Source of the DNA: Deltaproteobacteria bacterium | GTDB taxonomy: Bacteria; Myxococcota_A; Polyangia; Polyangiales; Houyiibacteriaceae | Direction of reading: 5' to 3' | Assembly: GCA_019313915.1 (NCBI GenBank) | Contig: JAFDAJ010000013.1 | Span: 1-47,551 of the forward strand | DNA length: 47,551 nt | Shown here: positions 15,414 through 23,321 of the stretch, piece after piece | Position numbering within the stretch: position 1 is the first letter of the stretch | Layout: each line of letters opens with the position of its first letter | Notes under the pieces: generated by a model | Database searches by the model: none | Seen by the model: only the letters and a program-made list of their open reading frames with translations | What the model was told of the DNA's origin: nothing | Program-made: the position numbers and the translations under genes

Positions 15414-16658
15414 TTGACCAAGACACTCGAAATCCATGGAACCTACGAGCCGCGATTCGAACCGGTTGCGAAGCTCATGCGCAAGCAGATCAAGCACTAC
15501 GGCGGTGGTGCGGCGGCGGCGGTGTTCTTGGACGGCAAACCCGTCGTCGATGTTTGGGCCGGGCCGGCGCGCAAGGACGGCACGCCCTGGCAGCAGGACA
15601 CCATGTCGATTTGCTATTCGGGGACCAAAGGGATCACCTCGACCGCGCTGCACATGCTCGCCACCGATGGTCTGATCGACTACGAAGCCCCCGTTGCCGA
15701 GTACTGGCCGGAGTTCGGCTGCAACGGCAAAGAACAGATCACGGTTCGGCATTTGCTGTCTCACCAGGCCGGCCTTCACAAGGTTGTGCACCTCATCGAC
15801 GAGCTCACCGACATTCTGGACTGGGATCTGATCGTTTCACGCCTTGCCAAGACCGAGCCGGATTTCCACCCGGGCACGGCCAACGCCTATCAGGCAATGA
15901 CCTTTGGTTGGCTCGTTGGGGAGCTGATCCGGCGGGTTTCGGGCCTGGCTGTGCCCGAGTTCATCGAGCAGCGGATCGCCGGTCCTTTGAAGCTCGACGG
16001 CTTGTACATCGGCAACGCCCACACGCAGATGCATCGCCTTCCGGATTGCATAGGGCTCCCCGAGCTCCAAAGAAGCGGTGCCAAGCCCCTGACGACCGAC
16101 AATCGCGTCCCATTCTGGGTGCGCCCTGCGCAGATGCGAGATCTGTGGCGCCGAGGCTTGTCGCCGCGAAATGCCAAGGAGCTTTTCTCGCACCCCGCGT
16201 TCTGGGAGGCGAGCTTGCCGGCGATGAACGGCGTCGCGACCGCGCGTTCGCTTGCCAAGATGTACGCGGCGCTTTCGTTGGGTGGCGAGCTCGACGGGGT
16301 GCGGCTCGTCTCGGAGGAGATCGTCCGAAAGTCCGCCGAGGTCCAAACGAAGCGGGCCGACAAAGTCATCTTCTATCCGCTTCATTGGAAGCTCGGATAC
16401 CATCGCACGGACGCATTCCTGATGGATGTGCCTGAAGCCTTCGGGCATTTCGGCCTGGGTGGCGCCGGAGGATGGGCCAACCCGGAGCTGAAGCTCTCGT
16501 TTGCTTTCCTCCACAGTGGCTTCCCGTTCTCGATCATCGGCCAGACCCGCACGGTCATGATGACCGCGGCGGTCTACGAGTCCCTGGGAATCTACAAAGG
16601 CACCTGCCACACCTTGCGCCACGGACCGATCGTCGATTTGGTGCCGAAGCGCGCTTAA
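15414..16658 (+). CDS. Serine hydrolase of the beta-lactamase / EstB esterase family
   Basis: 414 residues with a class-C-beta-lactamase-like fold. The nucleophile motif S-x2-K is CYSGTKG (S69, K72). Tyr159 in NAYQAMTFGWLVGE fits the second catalytic position, and GLGGAGGWANPE near the C-terminus takes the place of the KTG loop. There is no signal peptide, so a cytoplasmic esterase or lipid hydrolase is more likely than a beta-lactamase. The only suitable start is TTG at 15414; its ribosome site is weak. It is in line with the upstream dehydrogenase and the FAD oxidoreductase. A possible role is hydrolysis of sterol or acyl esters, which is an inference from location. Confidence 0.8.
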   Translation: MTKTLEIHGTYEPRFEPVAKLMRKQIKHYGGGAAAAVFLDGKPVVDVWAGPARKDGTPWQQDTMSICYSGTKGITSTALHMLATDGLIDYEAPVAEYWPEFGCNGKEQITVRHLLSHQAGLHKVVHLIDELTDILDWDLIVSRLAKTEPDFHPGTANAYQAMTFGWLVGELIRRVSGLAVPEFIEQRIAGPLKLDGLYIGNAHTQMHRLPDCIGLPELQRSGAKPLTTDNRVPFWVRPAQMRDLWRRGLSPRNAKELFSHPAFWEASLPAMNGVATARSLAKMYAALSLGGELDGVRLVSEEIVRKSAEVQTKRADKVIFYPLHWKLGYHRTDAFLMDVPEAFGHFGLGGAGGWANPELKLSFAFLHSGFPFSIIGQTRTVMMTAAVYESLGIYKGTCHTLRHGPIVDLVPKRA

Positions 16659-16681
16659 CGAACGGTTCATTGGAGATAGAA

Positions 16682-18058
16682 ATGACGGAGAAGATAGGCA
16701 TCGTTGGAGGTGGCATTGCCGGCGTCGGGGCGGCCTGGTCGTTGCACCGCGCAGGGTATGAAGTCGAGCTCTTCGAAAAGGGTCCGGCTCTCGGCGGAAA
16801 CGCGAAGACGTTTCGTTGGACGGTCGACGATGGCCACGCGGAGTCCCCACTGCTCGTCGTCGCGTGGCCGCAGATGTACTACCACAACTACGAGTTGTTG
16901 TTGGACGAGGTCGGTGTCGGTATCGAGACGCTGCCCATCTCCTACTTCGTGCAAACGCCCGAAGGGCATTTCTGTCAGGACGGCCAGACGGCGGTGCAAA
17001 AGCGCTTTGCACCGGAGCTCAGGCGCTGGCGGAAGCTGGTGGCGTTCATCACGAAGGTCAACGACTTCTTCCTACCCAAGAAGAAGCACGATTCGCTCTA
17101 CCACTTCTCGTATTTCAATCCGATGAATCTCATTCCGCTCTATTGGATGGCGAGGCTCTTCGGTATTTCGAGCGAGTTCTGGGACACGATCTTCGTTCCA
17201 ATTCACTGCGCGACGTTCATCACGACCTCGATGCGCGGCGTGCCAGCGGTCATCTTGCCCCTGCTCGAAAGCATCGTGCCGCTCGAGGAGCCCACGCAGA
17301 TGGGAACGTGGCGAGGCGCGCCCCGCCAGGTTTTCGATCGAATGACCGAGCCGTTTGCCGACAAGGTGCACACCGACCACGAGATCACCACCGTCAGGCG
17401 TCGTAATGGCCGTTTCACGATCGGAGACGCAAAGGGGCGCACCTACGAAGTCGATAGGGTGGTGTTTGCTTGCGATGCGACGGCGGTGTTGAACGCGCTC
17501 GAGTCTCCGAGCTGGCTGCAGCGGCTCCTTCTTAGCAATGCGGAGTACGTTGACGACGTCGACCCGTCGTTCTCGAGGTTCGTGATTCACTCCGACACGA
17601 GCATCTTTCCCGAGAAGCACCGGCAGAGAATTCTCTCCGACTTCAACACGTACTCCGAGATCGACGAAGCGGGCGCGCTCGAGTGCACGTTCGTCATTTC
17701 CGCGCAGAACCCGAGCACCAAGGATGAAGGCGTGCCCATGTTGGTCACTTTCAATTCGAAGAAGGCGATCGACAAGGTGCAGAAACGAATCGACCTACCT
17801 CATCCGACGCACACGATGTCCCTCCGAAACATGATCATCATGTCGATGATACGCTTCCTGCAGGGCAAAGACGGCATCCACTATTGTGGCACGTTCACGA
17901 CGCCCGAGGGCGGCCATGACTTGTCGTTCATGTCCGGCCTCGTTGCGGCACACGCGATCGGCGCCCCGTATCCATTTTCGCAGGACAACTCCGATGCCGT
18001 CGCAGACTTCAAGCAGATGCAGAAGATGATGCTGACATCACGAGCTCGGGCGACCTAG
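16682..18058 (+). CDS. FAD/NAD(P)-binding oxidoreductase, amine-oxidase / COG2907-like
   Basis: 458 residues. The N-terminal dinucleotide fold GIVGGGIAGVGAAW is followed by the EKGPALGGNAKT flavin motif. The closing FAD segment is IHYCGTFTTPEGGHDLSFMSGLVAAHAIG. The overall plan matches COG2907-type proteins (related to amine oxidases and phytoene desaturases). An Asn/Gly-rich substrate region could not be matched to a known reaction. ATG 16682 has GGAG upstream. The gene ends four bases into the convergent EXPERA-like gene. In this setting a sterol desaturase, reductase or isomerase role is possible but unproven. Confidence 0.78.
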   Translation: MTEKIGIVGGGIAGVGAAWSLHRAGYEVELFEKGPALGGNAKTFRWTVDDGHAESPLLVVAWPQMYYHNYELLLDEVGVGIETLPISYFVQTPEGHFCQDGQTAVQKRFAPELRRWRKLVAFITKVNDFFLPKKKHDSLYHFSYFNPMNLIPLYWMARLFGISSEFWDTIFVPIHCATFITTSMRGVPAVILPLLESIVPLEEPTQMGTWRGAPRQVFDRMTEPFADKVHTDHEITTVRRRNGRFTIGDAKGRTYEVDRVVFACDATAVLNALESPSWLQRLLLSNAEYVDDVDPSFSRFVIHSDTSIFPEKHRQRILSDFNTYSEIDEAGALECTFVISAQNPSTKDEGVPMLVTFNSKKAIDKVQKRIDLPHPTHTMSLRNMIIMSMIRFLQGKDGIHYCGTFTTPEGGHDLSFMSGLVAAHAIGAPYPFSQDNSDAVADFKQMQKMMLTSRARAT

Positions 18059-18756
18059 AGGAAGAGGCTGTACGACCCGTCGAGGATCAACCGGACGCTC
18101 GTGCTCAGCCCCCAGATCGGGAAGATGAACCACATCAAGTTGGTGATGCCGACGAACAGCAGCAAGTCTCTGAGCGAGTGCCCTTTGTGGCGGCCGTTGT
18201 TGAAGAACTGGAAGAAGTAGACGGCCGTGCCGTAGAACATCTGCCAGAAAATGATGACGCCGATGATTCCGAGGACGCGGGCGGGCATGAGATCAAGCGT
18301 CATCCCAAATGCGAACAGCGTTGCAGGGATGAGCGTCGTGAAGCCGTTCCCAACATCGATGTTGTAGCCGTACGAGCGTCGGTCTGAATACCCGGGATCG
18401 AACAACGAGTAGCTCGACCAGATGGTCGTCCATTGAGAGAACGAGAGCACGCGGAACAAAGGAATAGGCCGCGCGAAGACCTCGGCGATGCGCGTCATCT
18501 CGCGTCCCCGGTAGGGTTCCTTGATCGCTTCGTACTCGGAGCGAATCTGGTCCTGGCAGACAAAGAGCGCGATCTCCCACCAGGCGATCATCACGTTGAT
18601 CACCAAGAAGAATGCCAAGCCGACTTGCGTCGCGTTGTAGACGCCGTGAACGCGCTGGTGCAGCCAGGTGTGAAAGAGAGTGCCGATGACGACGACGATA
18701 CCGATGACCGCCGCCGTTGGGATCGTGAGGCCTTTCGGCTGCGTGGTGGATTCCAT
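18055..18756 (-). CDS. Putative EXPERA / emopamil-binding-like membrane protein
   Basis: 233 residues with six or so hydrophobic segments. Two regions resemble the EXPERA domain of sterol delta8-delta7 isomerases: SSYSLFDPGYSDRRSYGYN with an acidic/aromatic pattern before a helix, and NLMWFIFPIWGLSTSVRLI near the end, matching the N-x2-W-x3-P feature. The match is weak by eye, so a plain membrane protein remains possible. The start is ATG at 18756 with GGAG seven bases upstream, and the TTG one codon earlier is not needed. The gene lies between the FAD oxidoreductase and the HsaC-like gene, on the opposite strand. Confidence 0.5.
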   Translation of the reverse strand: MESTTQPKGLTIPTAAVIGIVVVIGTLFHTWLHQRVHGVYNATQVGLAFFLVINVMIAWWEIALFVCQDQIRSEYEAIKEPYRGREMTRIAEVFARPIPLFRVLSFSQWTTIWSSYSLFDPGYSDRRSYGYNIDVGNGFTTLIPATLFAFGMTLDLMPARVLGIIGVIIFWQMFYGTAVYFFQFFNNGRHKGHSLRDLLLFVGITNLMWFIFPIWGLSTSVRLILDGSYSLFL

Positions 18757-18815
18757 CAACTTTCTCCGTAGCCAGATGCGGCCTCCGTACTATGATCTGC
18801 TCCGAGGCGAAGCAA

Positions 18816-19736
18816 ATGATCGCGGTGAAGCAGTTGGGGTACTTGGTCTTCGAGGTGAGCGACCTTGCGGCATGGGAGGATTTCGGGACCAAGATTCTCG
18901 GCCTTCAACTGGTCGATCAGCGTGGCGACACCGGTTTTTCCCTGCGAATGGACGGTTACCACCAGCGCTTCTTCATCGAGCGGGGGCCTGCGGACGACCT
19001 TGTGGCGCTCGGCTGGGAGGTCGAGGGCCCCGCTGAGCTCGAAGAGTTCGTAGGGCGCTTCGAGGACGCCGGGCACAGCGTCACACAGGGTACCGCAGAC
19101 GAAGCGGCACGGCGGAACGTCGAGGCTCTCATCCGTGTGAACGACCCGGCGGGAAATCCAAACGAGATTTTCTACGGGCCCAAGGAGGCCACAGAGCCGT
19201 TCGTCTCGGAGGTCGTCCGCTCGGGCTTCGTGGCTGGCGAGCAGGGGTTCGGGCACGTGGTGGTCGCCGCGAACGATCAAGAGGAGCACGAAGCGTTCTA
19301 CGCGACGATGTTCGGGCTCGAGCTCAGCGACTACATCCGTTGTGAGTACTTTGGACACGAGATCGACGTCACCTTCATGCATGCCAACGCGCGGCATCAC
19401 TCACTCGCTTTCGGAGGCGGGCAGCTCAAGCGCATTCACCACTTCATGGTCCAGGCAAAGTCCATCGACGAGGTCGGGATGTGCTACGACCGCTTCCTGT
19501 TTTCGGGCGGCATGGTTCACCAGACGCTTGGGCGGCATCCGAACGACAAGATGCTTTCGTTCTATGGGTACACGCCTTCCGGCTTCCACTTCGAGTTTGG
19601 CTCTGGCGCCATCGAAATCGGTCAGGGTTGGGAGAGCACGACCCATGGCAAAGTCAGCGAGTGGGGGCATCACCCGCCGCAGCTCCTCACCAAGGCATAC
19701 CGCCGCGCCAAGGAATCGCGCGACAAAAAGGGCTGA
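18816..19736 (+). CDS. Type I extradiol dioxygenase, HsaC/BphC-like
   Basis: 306 residues with two VOC modules. The Fe(II) triad of the C-terminal module is visible: H147 in QGFGHVVVAAND, His at 194/195 in ARHHSLAF and E260 in FHFEFGSG, spaced as in BphC and HsaC. These enzymes open a catechol ring beside the hydroxyls; HsaC acts on 3,4-DHSA in cholesterol degradation. ATG 18816 (MIAVKQLGY) is preferred to 18792 because GAGG lies eight bases upstream and the family begins close to this residue. The next gene is an HsaD-like hydrolase, the normal following step. Confidence 0.87.
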   Translation: MIAVKQLGYLVFEVSDLAAWEDFGTKILGLQLVDQRGDTGFSLRMDGYHQRFFIERGPADDLVALGWEVEGPAELEEFVGRFEDAGHSVTQGTADEAARRNVEALIRVNDPAGNPNEIFYGPKEATEPFVSEVVRSGFVAGEQGFGHVVVAANDQEEHEAFYATMFGLELSDYIRCEYFGHEIDVTFMHANARHHSLAFGGGQLKRIHHFMVQAKSIDEVGMCYDRFLFSGGMVHQTLGRHPNDKMLSFYGYTPSGFHFEFGSGAIEIGQGWESTTHGKVSEWGHHPPQLLTKAYRRAKESRDKKG

Positions 19737-19797
19737 CCGGGCATTGGACCGGCTCAGAACGTTGCGCTAGAACACGTTCTATTCCGAGGTTTGAAGC

Positions 19798-20634
19798 ATG
19801 GTCGTAGAAGCAGTCCCCGAAGGAGAATACGCCGATGTCGGCAACGGCATCACGATGCACTACCACGAGGCCGGTAGCGGTGATCGCGGGGTCATCCTGT
19901 TCGTGCACGGGAGCGGACCGGGGGCGAGCGGCTGGAGCAACTTCAAAGGGAACTACCCGTTCCTCGCGGAGCATGGCTACCGGACGATCGTGCCTGACAC
20001 GATGGGCTACGGGTATTCGACCAAGCCCGAAGAAGGAGCGTTCAGTCTCGACGACGTTGCCGCGCAATACAAGGCGCTGCTCGACACGCTCGCTGTGGAT
20101 CGGGCGATCGTGGTGGGGAACTCACAGGGTGGGGCGATCGCGATCACGATGGCGCTCAACTACCCGGACCTCGTCGACAAGCTCGTCCTGATGGCCCCCG
20201 GTGGTCTCGAGGCGCGCGAGACGTACATGCAGATGGAGGGCATCAAAGCGATGATTCGCGTGCTCTACAAAGAGGGCATCAGCAAAGAAACGATGCGAAA
20301 GGTCTTCACGCTCCAGCTGCAGGACGAATCGAAGATCACCGACGAAGTCATCGAAGAGCGCTACCAGGTCGCGATGACGCAGCACAAGGACAACATCGCT
20401 CGCATCCAAGTTACAAACCTGGAAGAGCGGCTATCGGAGATTCAGTGTCCAGTGCTCTGCTTCTGGGGCGCCAACGACAAGTTCTGCCCCTCGACCGGCG
20501 CATCCAAAATCGCAACCAGTTGCCCCAACTCCCGCACCATGCTCATCGCCAACTGCGGCCACTGGGTCATGGTCGAGTACCAAGAGCTCTTCAACAACCT
20601 AACCCTAAGCTTCCTCGACAACGAACTAGGCTAG
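19798..20634 (+). CDS. Meta-cleavage product hydrolase, HsaD/BphD-like
   Basis: 278-residue alpha/beta hydrolase. The HGSGPGASGWSNF oxyanion loop is characteristic of C-C bond hydrolases of meta-cleavage pathways. The catalytic triad is S109 in VVGNSQGG, D227 in WGANDKF and H255 in NCGHWVMVE. BphD and HsaD hydrolyse the ring-opened product of BphC/HsaC. It follows the dioxygenase by 61 bases in the same direction, so both should act in sequence. Length matches the family (about 285). Confidence 0.85.
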   Translation: MVVEAVPEGEYADVGNGITMHYHEAGSGDRGVILFVHGSGPGASGWSNFKGNYPFLAEHGYRTIVPDTMGYGYSTKPEEGAFSLDDVAAQYKALLDTLAVDRAIVVGNSQGGAIAITMALNYPDLVDKLVLMAPGGLEARETYMQMEGIKAMIRVLYKEGISKETMRKVFTLQLQDESKITDEVIEERYQVAMTQHKDNIARIQVTNLEERLSEIQCPVLCFWGANDKFCPSTGASKIATSCPNSRTMLIANCGHWVMVEYQELFNNLTLSFLDNELG

Positions 20635-20655
20635 AAAAGGGGACTGTCCCCTTTT
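20635..20655. terminator. Perfect 21-bp palindrome between convergent genes
   Basis: Arms AAAAGGGGAC and GTCCCCTTTT enclose a single T. The symmetrical hairpin with A-run and T-run on opposite sides can act as a terminator in both directions for the HsaD-like and TRAP-binding-protein genes. The same motif is seen as a dispersed repeat in other bacteria, so a mobile miniature repeat is an alternative. Confidence 0.7.
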
Positions 20656-20670
20656 CACAGCGGTCGATGG

Positions 20671-21684
20671 CTATTTGTTGGCGACGGCCTTTTCGACGGC
20701 TTCTAGGAGGCTTTTGCTGTAGACACGGCCGGTGAGCTTCTCCCGCGTCTTTGTAGCGACGGCGTCCCACTCGGCCTTGTAGGGCGATGTGTCGACCTCG
20801 ATCATGCCGCGCTTGACGAGAGACGCGTAGGCTCGAGCGTCGTCACGGCGCGCCATCGTGTCGCCGGCACGTGCCGCTCGTTCGCTGGTGTCGATCAGAA
20901 CCTTCTGGTCATGCTCGGTGAGCTCGTCGAATTTCTCTTGTTTGATGAGTGACCCGCCGATGAGGATGCCGAAGTTCTCTTTCGCCATGTAGTTGAGACG
21001 CGTGTACCACTGGAGCGCGACGGCAGCGAGGGCGGAAGCAGGCACGGTGTCGAGCATGCGCGTTTGCAGGCCACCATACACCTCGGGCACGCCCATCCGA
21101 ACGGGGTTGGCGCCGATCGTGGTGATGTATCCGGCGAACACCGGGTCGTCTTTCCATGCCCACGGGCGGAGCCTCTTCAGATCGTCGGGTTTGGCAAACT
21201 CGTCCATGGAGAATATGCGGTTCTTCCCAGCCTCACCCCAGGCCAACAGCATGAAGCCGTTGTCTTTGAACAGCTTCGCAAAGCGGTCCCCGAGCTGCGT
21301 GCGCGCGCGTTCGAGTTGGTCGTACTCGGTGATCAACCCCGGCGCGGTCAGCACCAACACGGGTCGAGCTACGATTCCAAGTCCGGTGGTGGTCACGCCC
21401 GCCGCATCCATTTGCCCAGCGCGCACCTTGCGAATGAAATCGCGCTCGTCACCCTGACTGCCGCCGGAATAGAAGCGAAGCTCCACACGGTTCTCGGTCT
21501 CTTTCTTCAGGCTCCGGTTCCAAGCCTTCATGAGCTTCATGAAGCCGGAGCCCGAAGGCGCCAGAGACGCGAAACGGATGATGATAGGGGATGCAGCGTT
21601 GGCTTGCGGCGTCGACACCGCGCCGGGTAGCAGGAGCGCACTCGCGGCGAGGAGTGCGACAAACACGTGTTTCATTCTGTTCAT
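20671..21684 (-). CDS. TRAP transporter substrate-binding protein (DctP family)
   Basis: 337 residues. A signal peptide (KHVFVALLAASALLLPGAVSTPQANA) is followed by a DctP/TAXI-like fold: PIIIRFASLAPSGSGFMKLMKAW, a conserved ELRFYSGGSQGDERDFIRKVRAGQMDAAGV block, and the closing helix KSLLEAVEKAVANK. It should capture an organic acid in the periplasm for a DctQ/DctM membrane pair, but neither is encoded in the window. Position beside the GMC and ALDH genes on the same strand suggests a shared promoter. A role in taking up an acidic steroid or another carboxylate is possible. Confidence 0.82.
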   Translation of the reverse strand: MNRMKHVFVALLAASALLLPGAVSTPQANAASPIIIRFASLAPSGSGFMKLMKAWNRSLKKETENRVELRFYSGGSQGDERDFIRKVRAGQMDAAGVTTTGLGIVARPVLVLTAPGLITEYDQLERARTQLGDRFAKLFKDNGFMLLAWGEAGKNRIFSMDEFAKPDDLKRLRPWAWKDDPVFAGYITTIGANPVRMGVPEVYGGLQTRMLDTVPASALAAVALQWYTRLNYMAKENFGILIGGSLIKQEKFDELTEHDQKVLIDTSERAARAGDTMARRDDARAYASLVKRGMIEVDTSPYKAEWDAVATKTREKLTGRVYSKSLLEAVEKAVANK

Positions 21685-21737
21685 GGTGTTCTTGCTGGGG
21701 AGGGCGCCATACTAGCGCAATTGCCGCGGTTCGACAC

Positions 21738-23321
21738 TCACGCGCTTCGGATGAGCTTTGCCGCGCGGTAGCCGATCAGCATGCTGGGCGCATTGAGCGC
21801 CGAGACCGGAGTCCAGGGGATCGCAGAGGCGTCGGCGACGCGCAGACCGCTCACGCCCCGGAGGCGAAGCTGAGCGTCTACAGGGTCTGTCTCGCTCGTC
21901 CCCATCCGGCAACTGCCAGCGAAGTGATAGGTCGTGATCGTGTTCTTCCGGACGTAATTCGCGATGGCCGCGTCACTGTTGACGTGCTTGCCGGGCATGA
22001 GCTCCTTGGCGCCCCATCCCGCGAGGCCACTCGCGCCGCCAATTGCACGGGCGATTCGAACGCCTCTAACCATCGTGTCCATATCTTGCGAATCCGAGTA
22101 ATAGGCCGGGTCGATCAAGGCTTGAACCGACACGTCGGTCGACTGCAGTCGCAGCGTGCCTCGGCTCTTTGGCTTTCCCAGGATCAAAATGATGCCGAAC
22201 ATGTGATCGGTGAACTGTTGAACGGCGCCGATCTTGAACGCTGCCCCGATCATGCCGCGCACCATTTGCCGGGACCGCGGCCCGTAGAACGCGTGCGGGA
22301 CGACCATCGGCGGGAGCATCCGTTGCACCATCTGCCGCATTGCCGAGGGGGCGGGCCAGTACACGTAGCAAGTGTCGCTTTGCGACGCGGGAAGGTCGCT
22401 GCCCTCGTTCGTTCGGAAGAAGCTGTAGAGCTGTGGGTAGAAGCAGTCGATATCCTTCTTGGCCTTGAAGAACACTGGCACGTTTGGATGGTCGTGAAGC
22501 CCGTTCCCGATCGCGGGCCGGTCGGTGACGACGGGGATGTCGAACGTGCGGAGGTGCTCACTCGGGCCGACGCCCGAAAGCATCAGAAGCTTGGGTGTTT
22601 CGAGCGCACCGGCGCATAAGATGATCTCTTTGGCGGAAGCAGCTCGCTTGAGGGCGCCGTCATGTTCGAACTCCACCGCTCTGGCGCGCTTCTCCGGGGT
22701 GAACATGACACGGTGGGCGCGCGCGCCGGTGAGCACCGTGAGGTTTGCTCGCTCGCCCGCGTCTTTGACGAACGCCACGTATGAGCTTCGCCGGTCCTCG
22801 CCTTCGTACGACATCCATTCGTAGCCGATGACGTTGCTCATGTTGCCGTCGTTCAGATCTTCTTTGCGGTTGAAGCCAAGCTCTTGTGCCGAGGCGATGC
22901 ACGCTTCAGTCCACTTGGTCGCCGGGCGTCGATGGGGCCGCAACCTCTTCTCGATCGCCTTGAAGTCTTCCTGGACGTCGTTCCAGTGCCAGCCTTGCGG
23001 CCACTCCGCATAGTCCTCTCGCGAGCCACGCGTGTAGACCATGCCGTTCACCGAACCGCTGCCTCCCATCACCGTGCCGGTGCCCGCGAAGATCCGGTGC
23101 TTGGCGGAGTGTACTTGCGGAATGGAGAAGCGCTCCCCCATCACGGCGTCGTTGATGAATGCCTCTTTGTAGCCCTCGGCGATCAAGGTCTCTGGATGCT
23201 CTTCGGCAGCCGGCCCGCTTTCGAGGAGGAGCACGCTGTTGCTCGGATCATTCGCCAGCTCCGCGGCCACGATGCATCCAGCCGAGCCCCCGCCGACCAC
23301 GATGTAGTCGTATTCGTTCAT
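21738..23321 (-). CDS. GMC-family FAD alcohol oxidoreductase
   Basis: 527 residues starting MNEYDYIVVGGGSAGC, with the ATG overlapping the ALDH stop by one base. GMC features in order: FAD motif GGGSAG, the GGSGSVNGMVYTRG signature, GALETPKLLMLSGVGP, and the C-terminal catalytic region TYHFAGSCRMG with the His followed by PVSALNAPSMLIGYRAA. GMC enzymes oxidise primary or secondary alcohols (choline, glucose, cholesterol, polyethylene glycol). Paired with an aldehyde dehydrogenase it could convert an alcohol to an acid. The longer open frame (to 23360) is not needed. Confidence 0.88.
   Translation of the reverse strand: MNEYDYIVVGGGSAGCIVAAELANDPSNSVLLLESGPAAEEHPETLIAEGYKEAFINDAVMGERFSIPQVHSAKHRIFAGTGTVMGGSGSVNGMVYTRGSREDYAEWPQGWHWNDVQEDFKAIEKRLRPHRRPATKWTEACIASAQELGFNRKEDLNDGNMSNVIGYEWMSYEGEDRRSSYVAFVKDAGERANLTVLTGARAHRVMFTPEKRARAVEFEHDGALKRAASAKEIILCAGALETPKLLMLSGVGPSEHLRTFDIPVVTDRPAIGNGLHDHPNVPVFFKAKKDIDCFYPQLYSFFRTNEGSDLPASQSDTCYVYWPAPSAMRQMVQRMLPPMVVPHAFYGPRSRQMVRGMIGAAFKIGAVQQFTDHMFGIILILGKPKSRGTLRLQSTDVSVQALIDPAYYSDSQDMDTMVRGVRIARAIGGASGLAGWGAKELMPGKHVNSDAAIANYVRKNTITTYHFAGSCRMGTSETDPVDAQLRLRGVSGLRVADASAIPWTPVSALNAPSMLIGYRAAKLIRSA

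Noticed and set aside
15414-16658. Antibiotic-resistance beta-lactamase
   Set aside because: There is no signal peptide and the neighbours are lipid or sterol genes; EstB-type esterases share the fold and S-x2-K motif.
15837-17012. 391-codon antisense open frame across the esterase and FAD genes
   Set aside because: It spans two well-supported genes and has Arg/Pro-rich low-complexity sequence.
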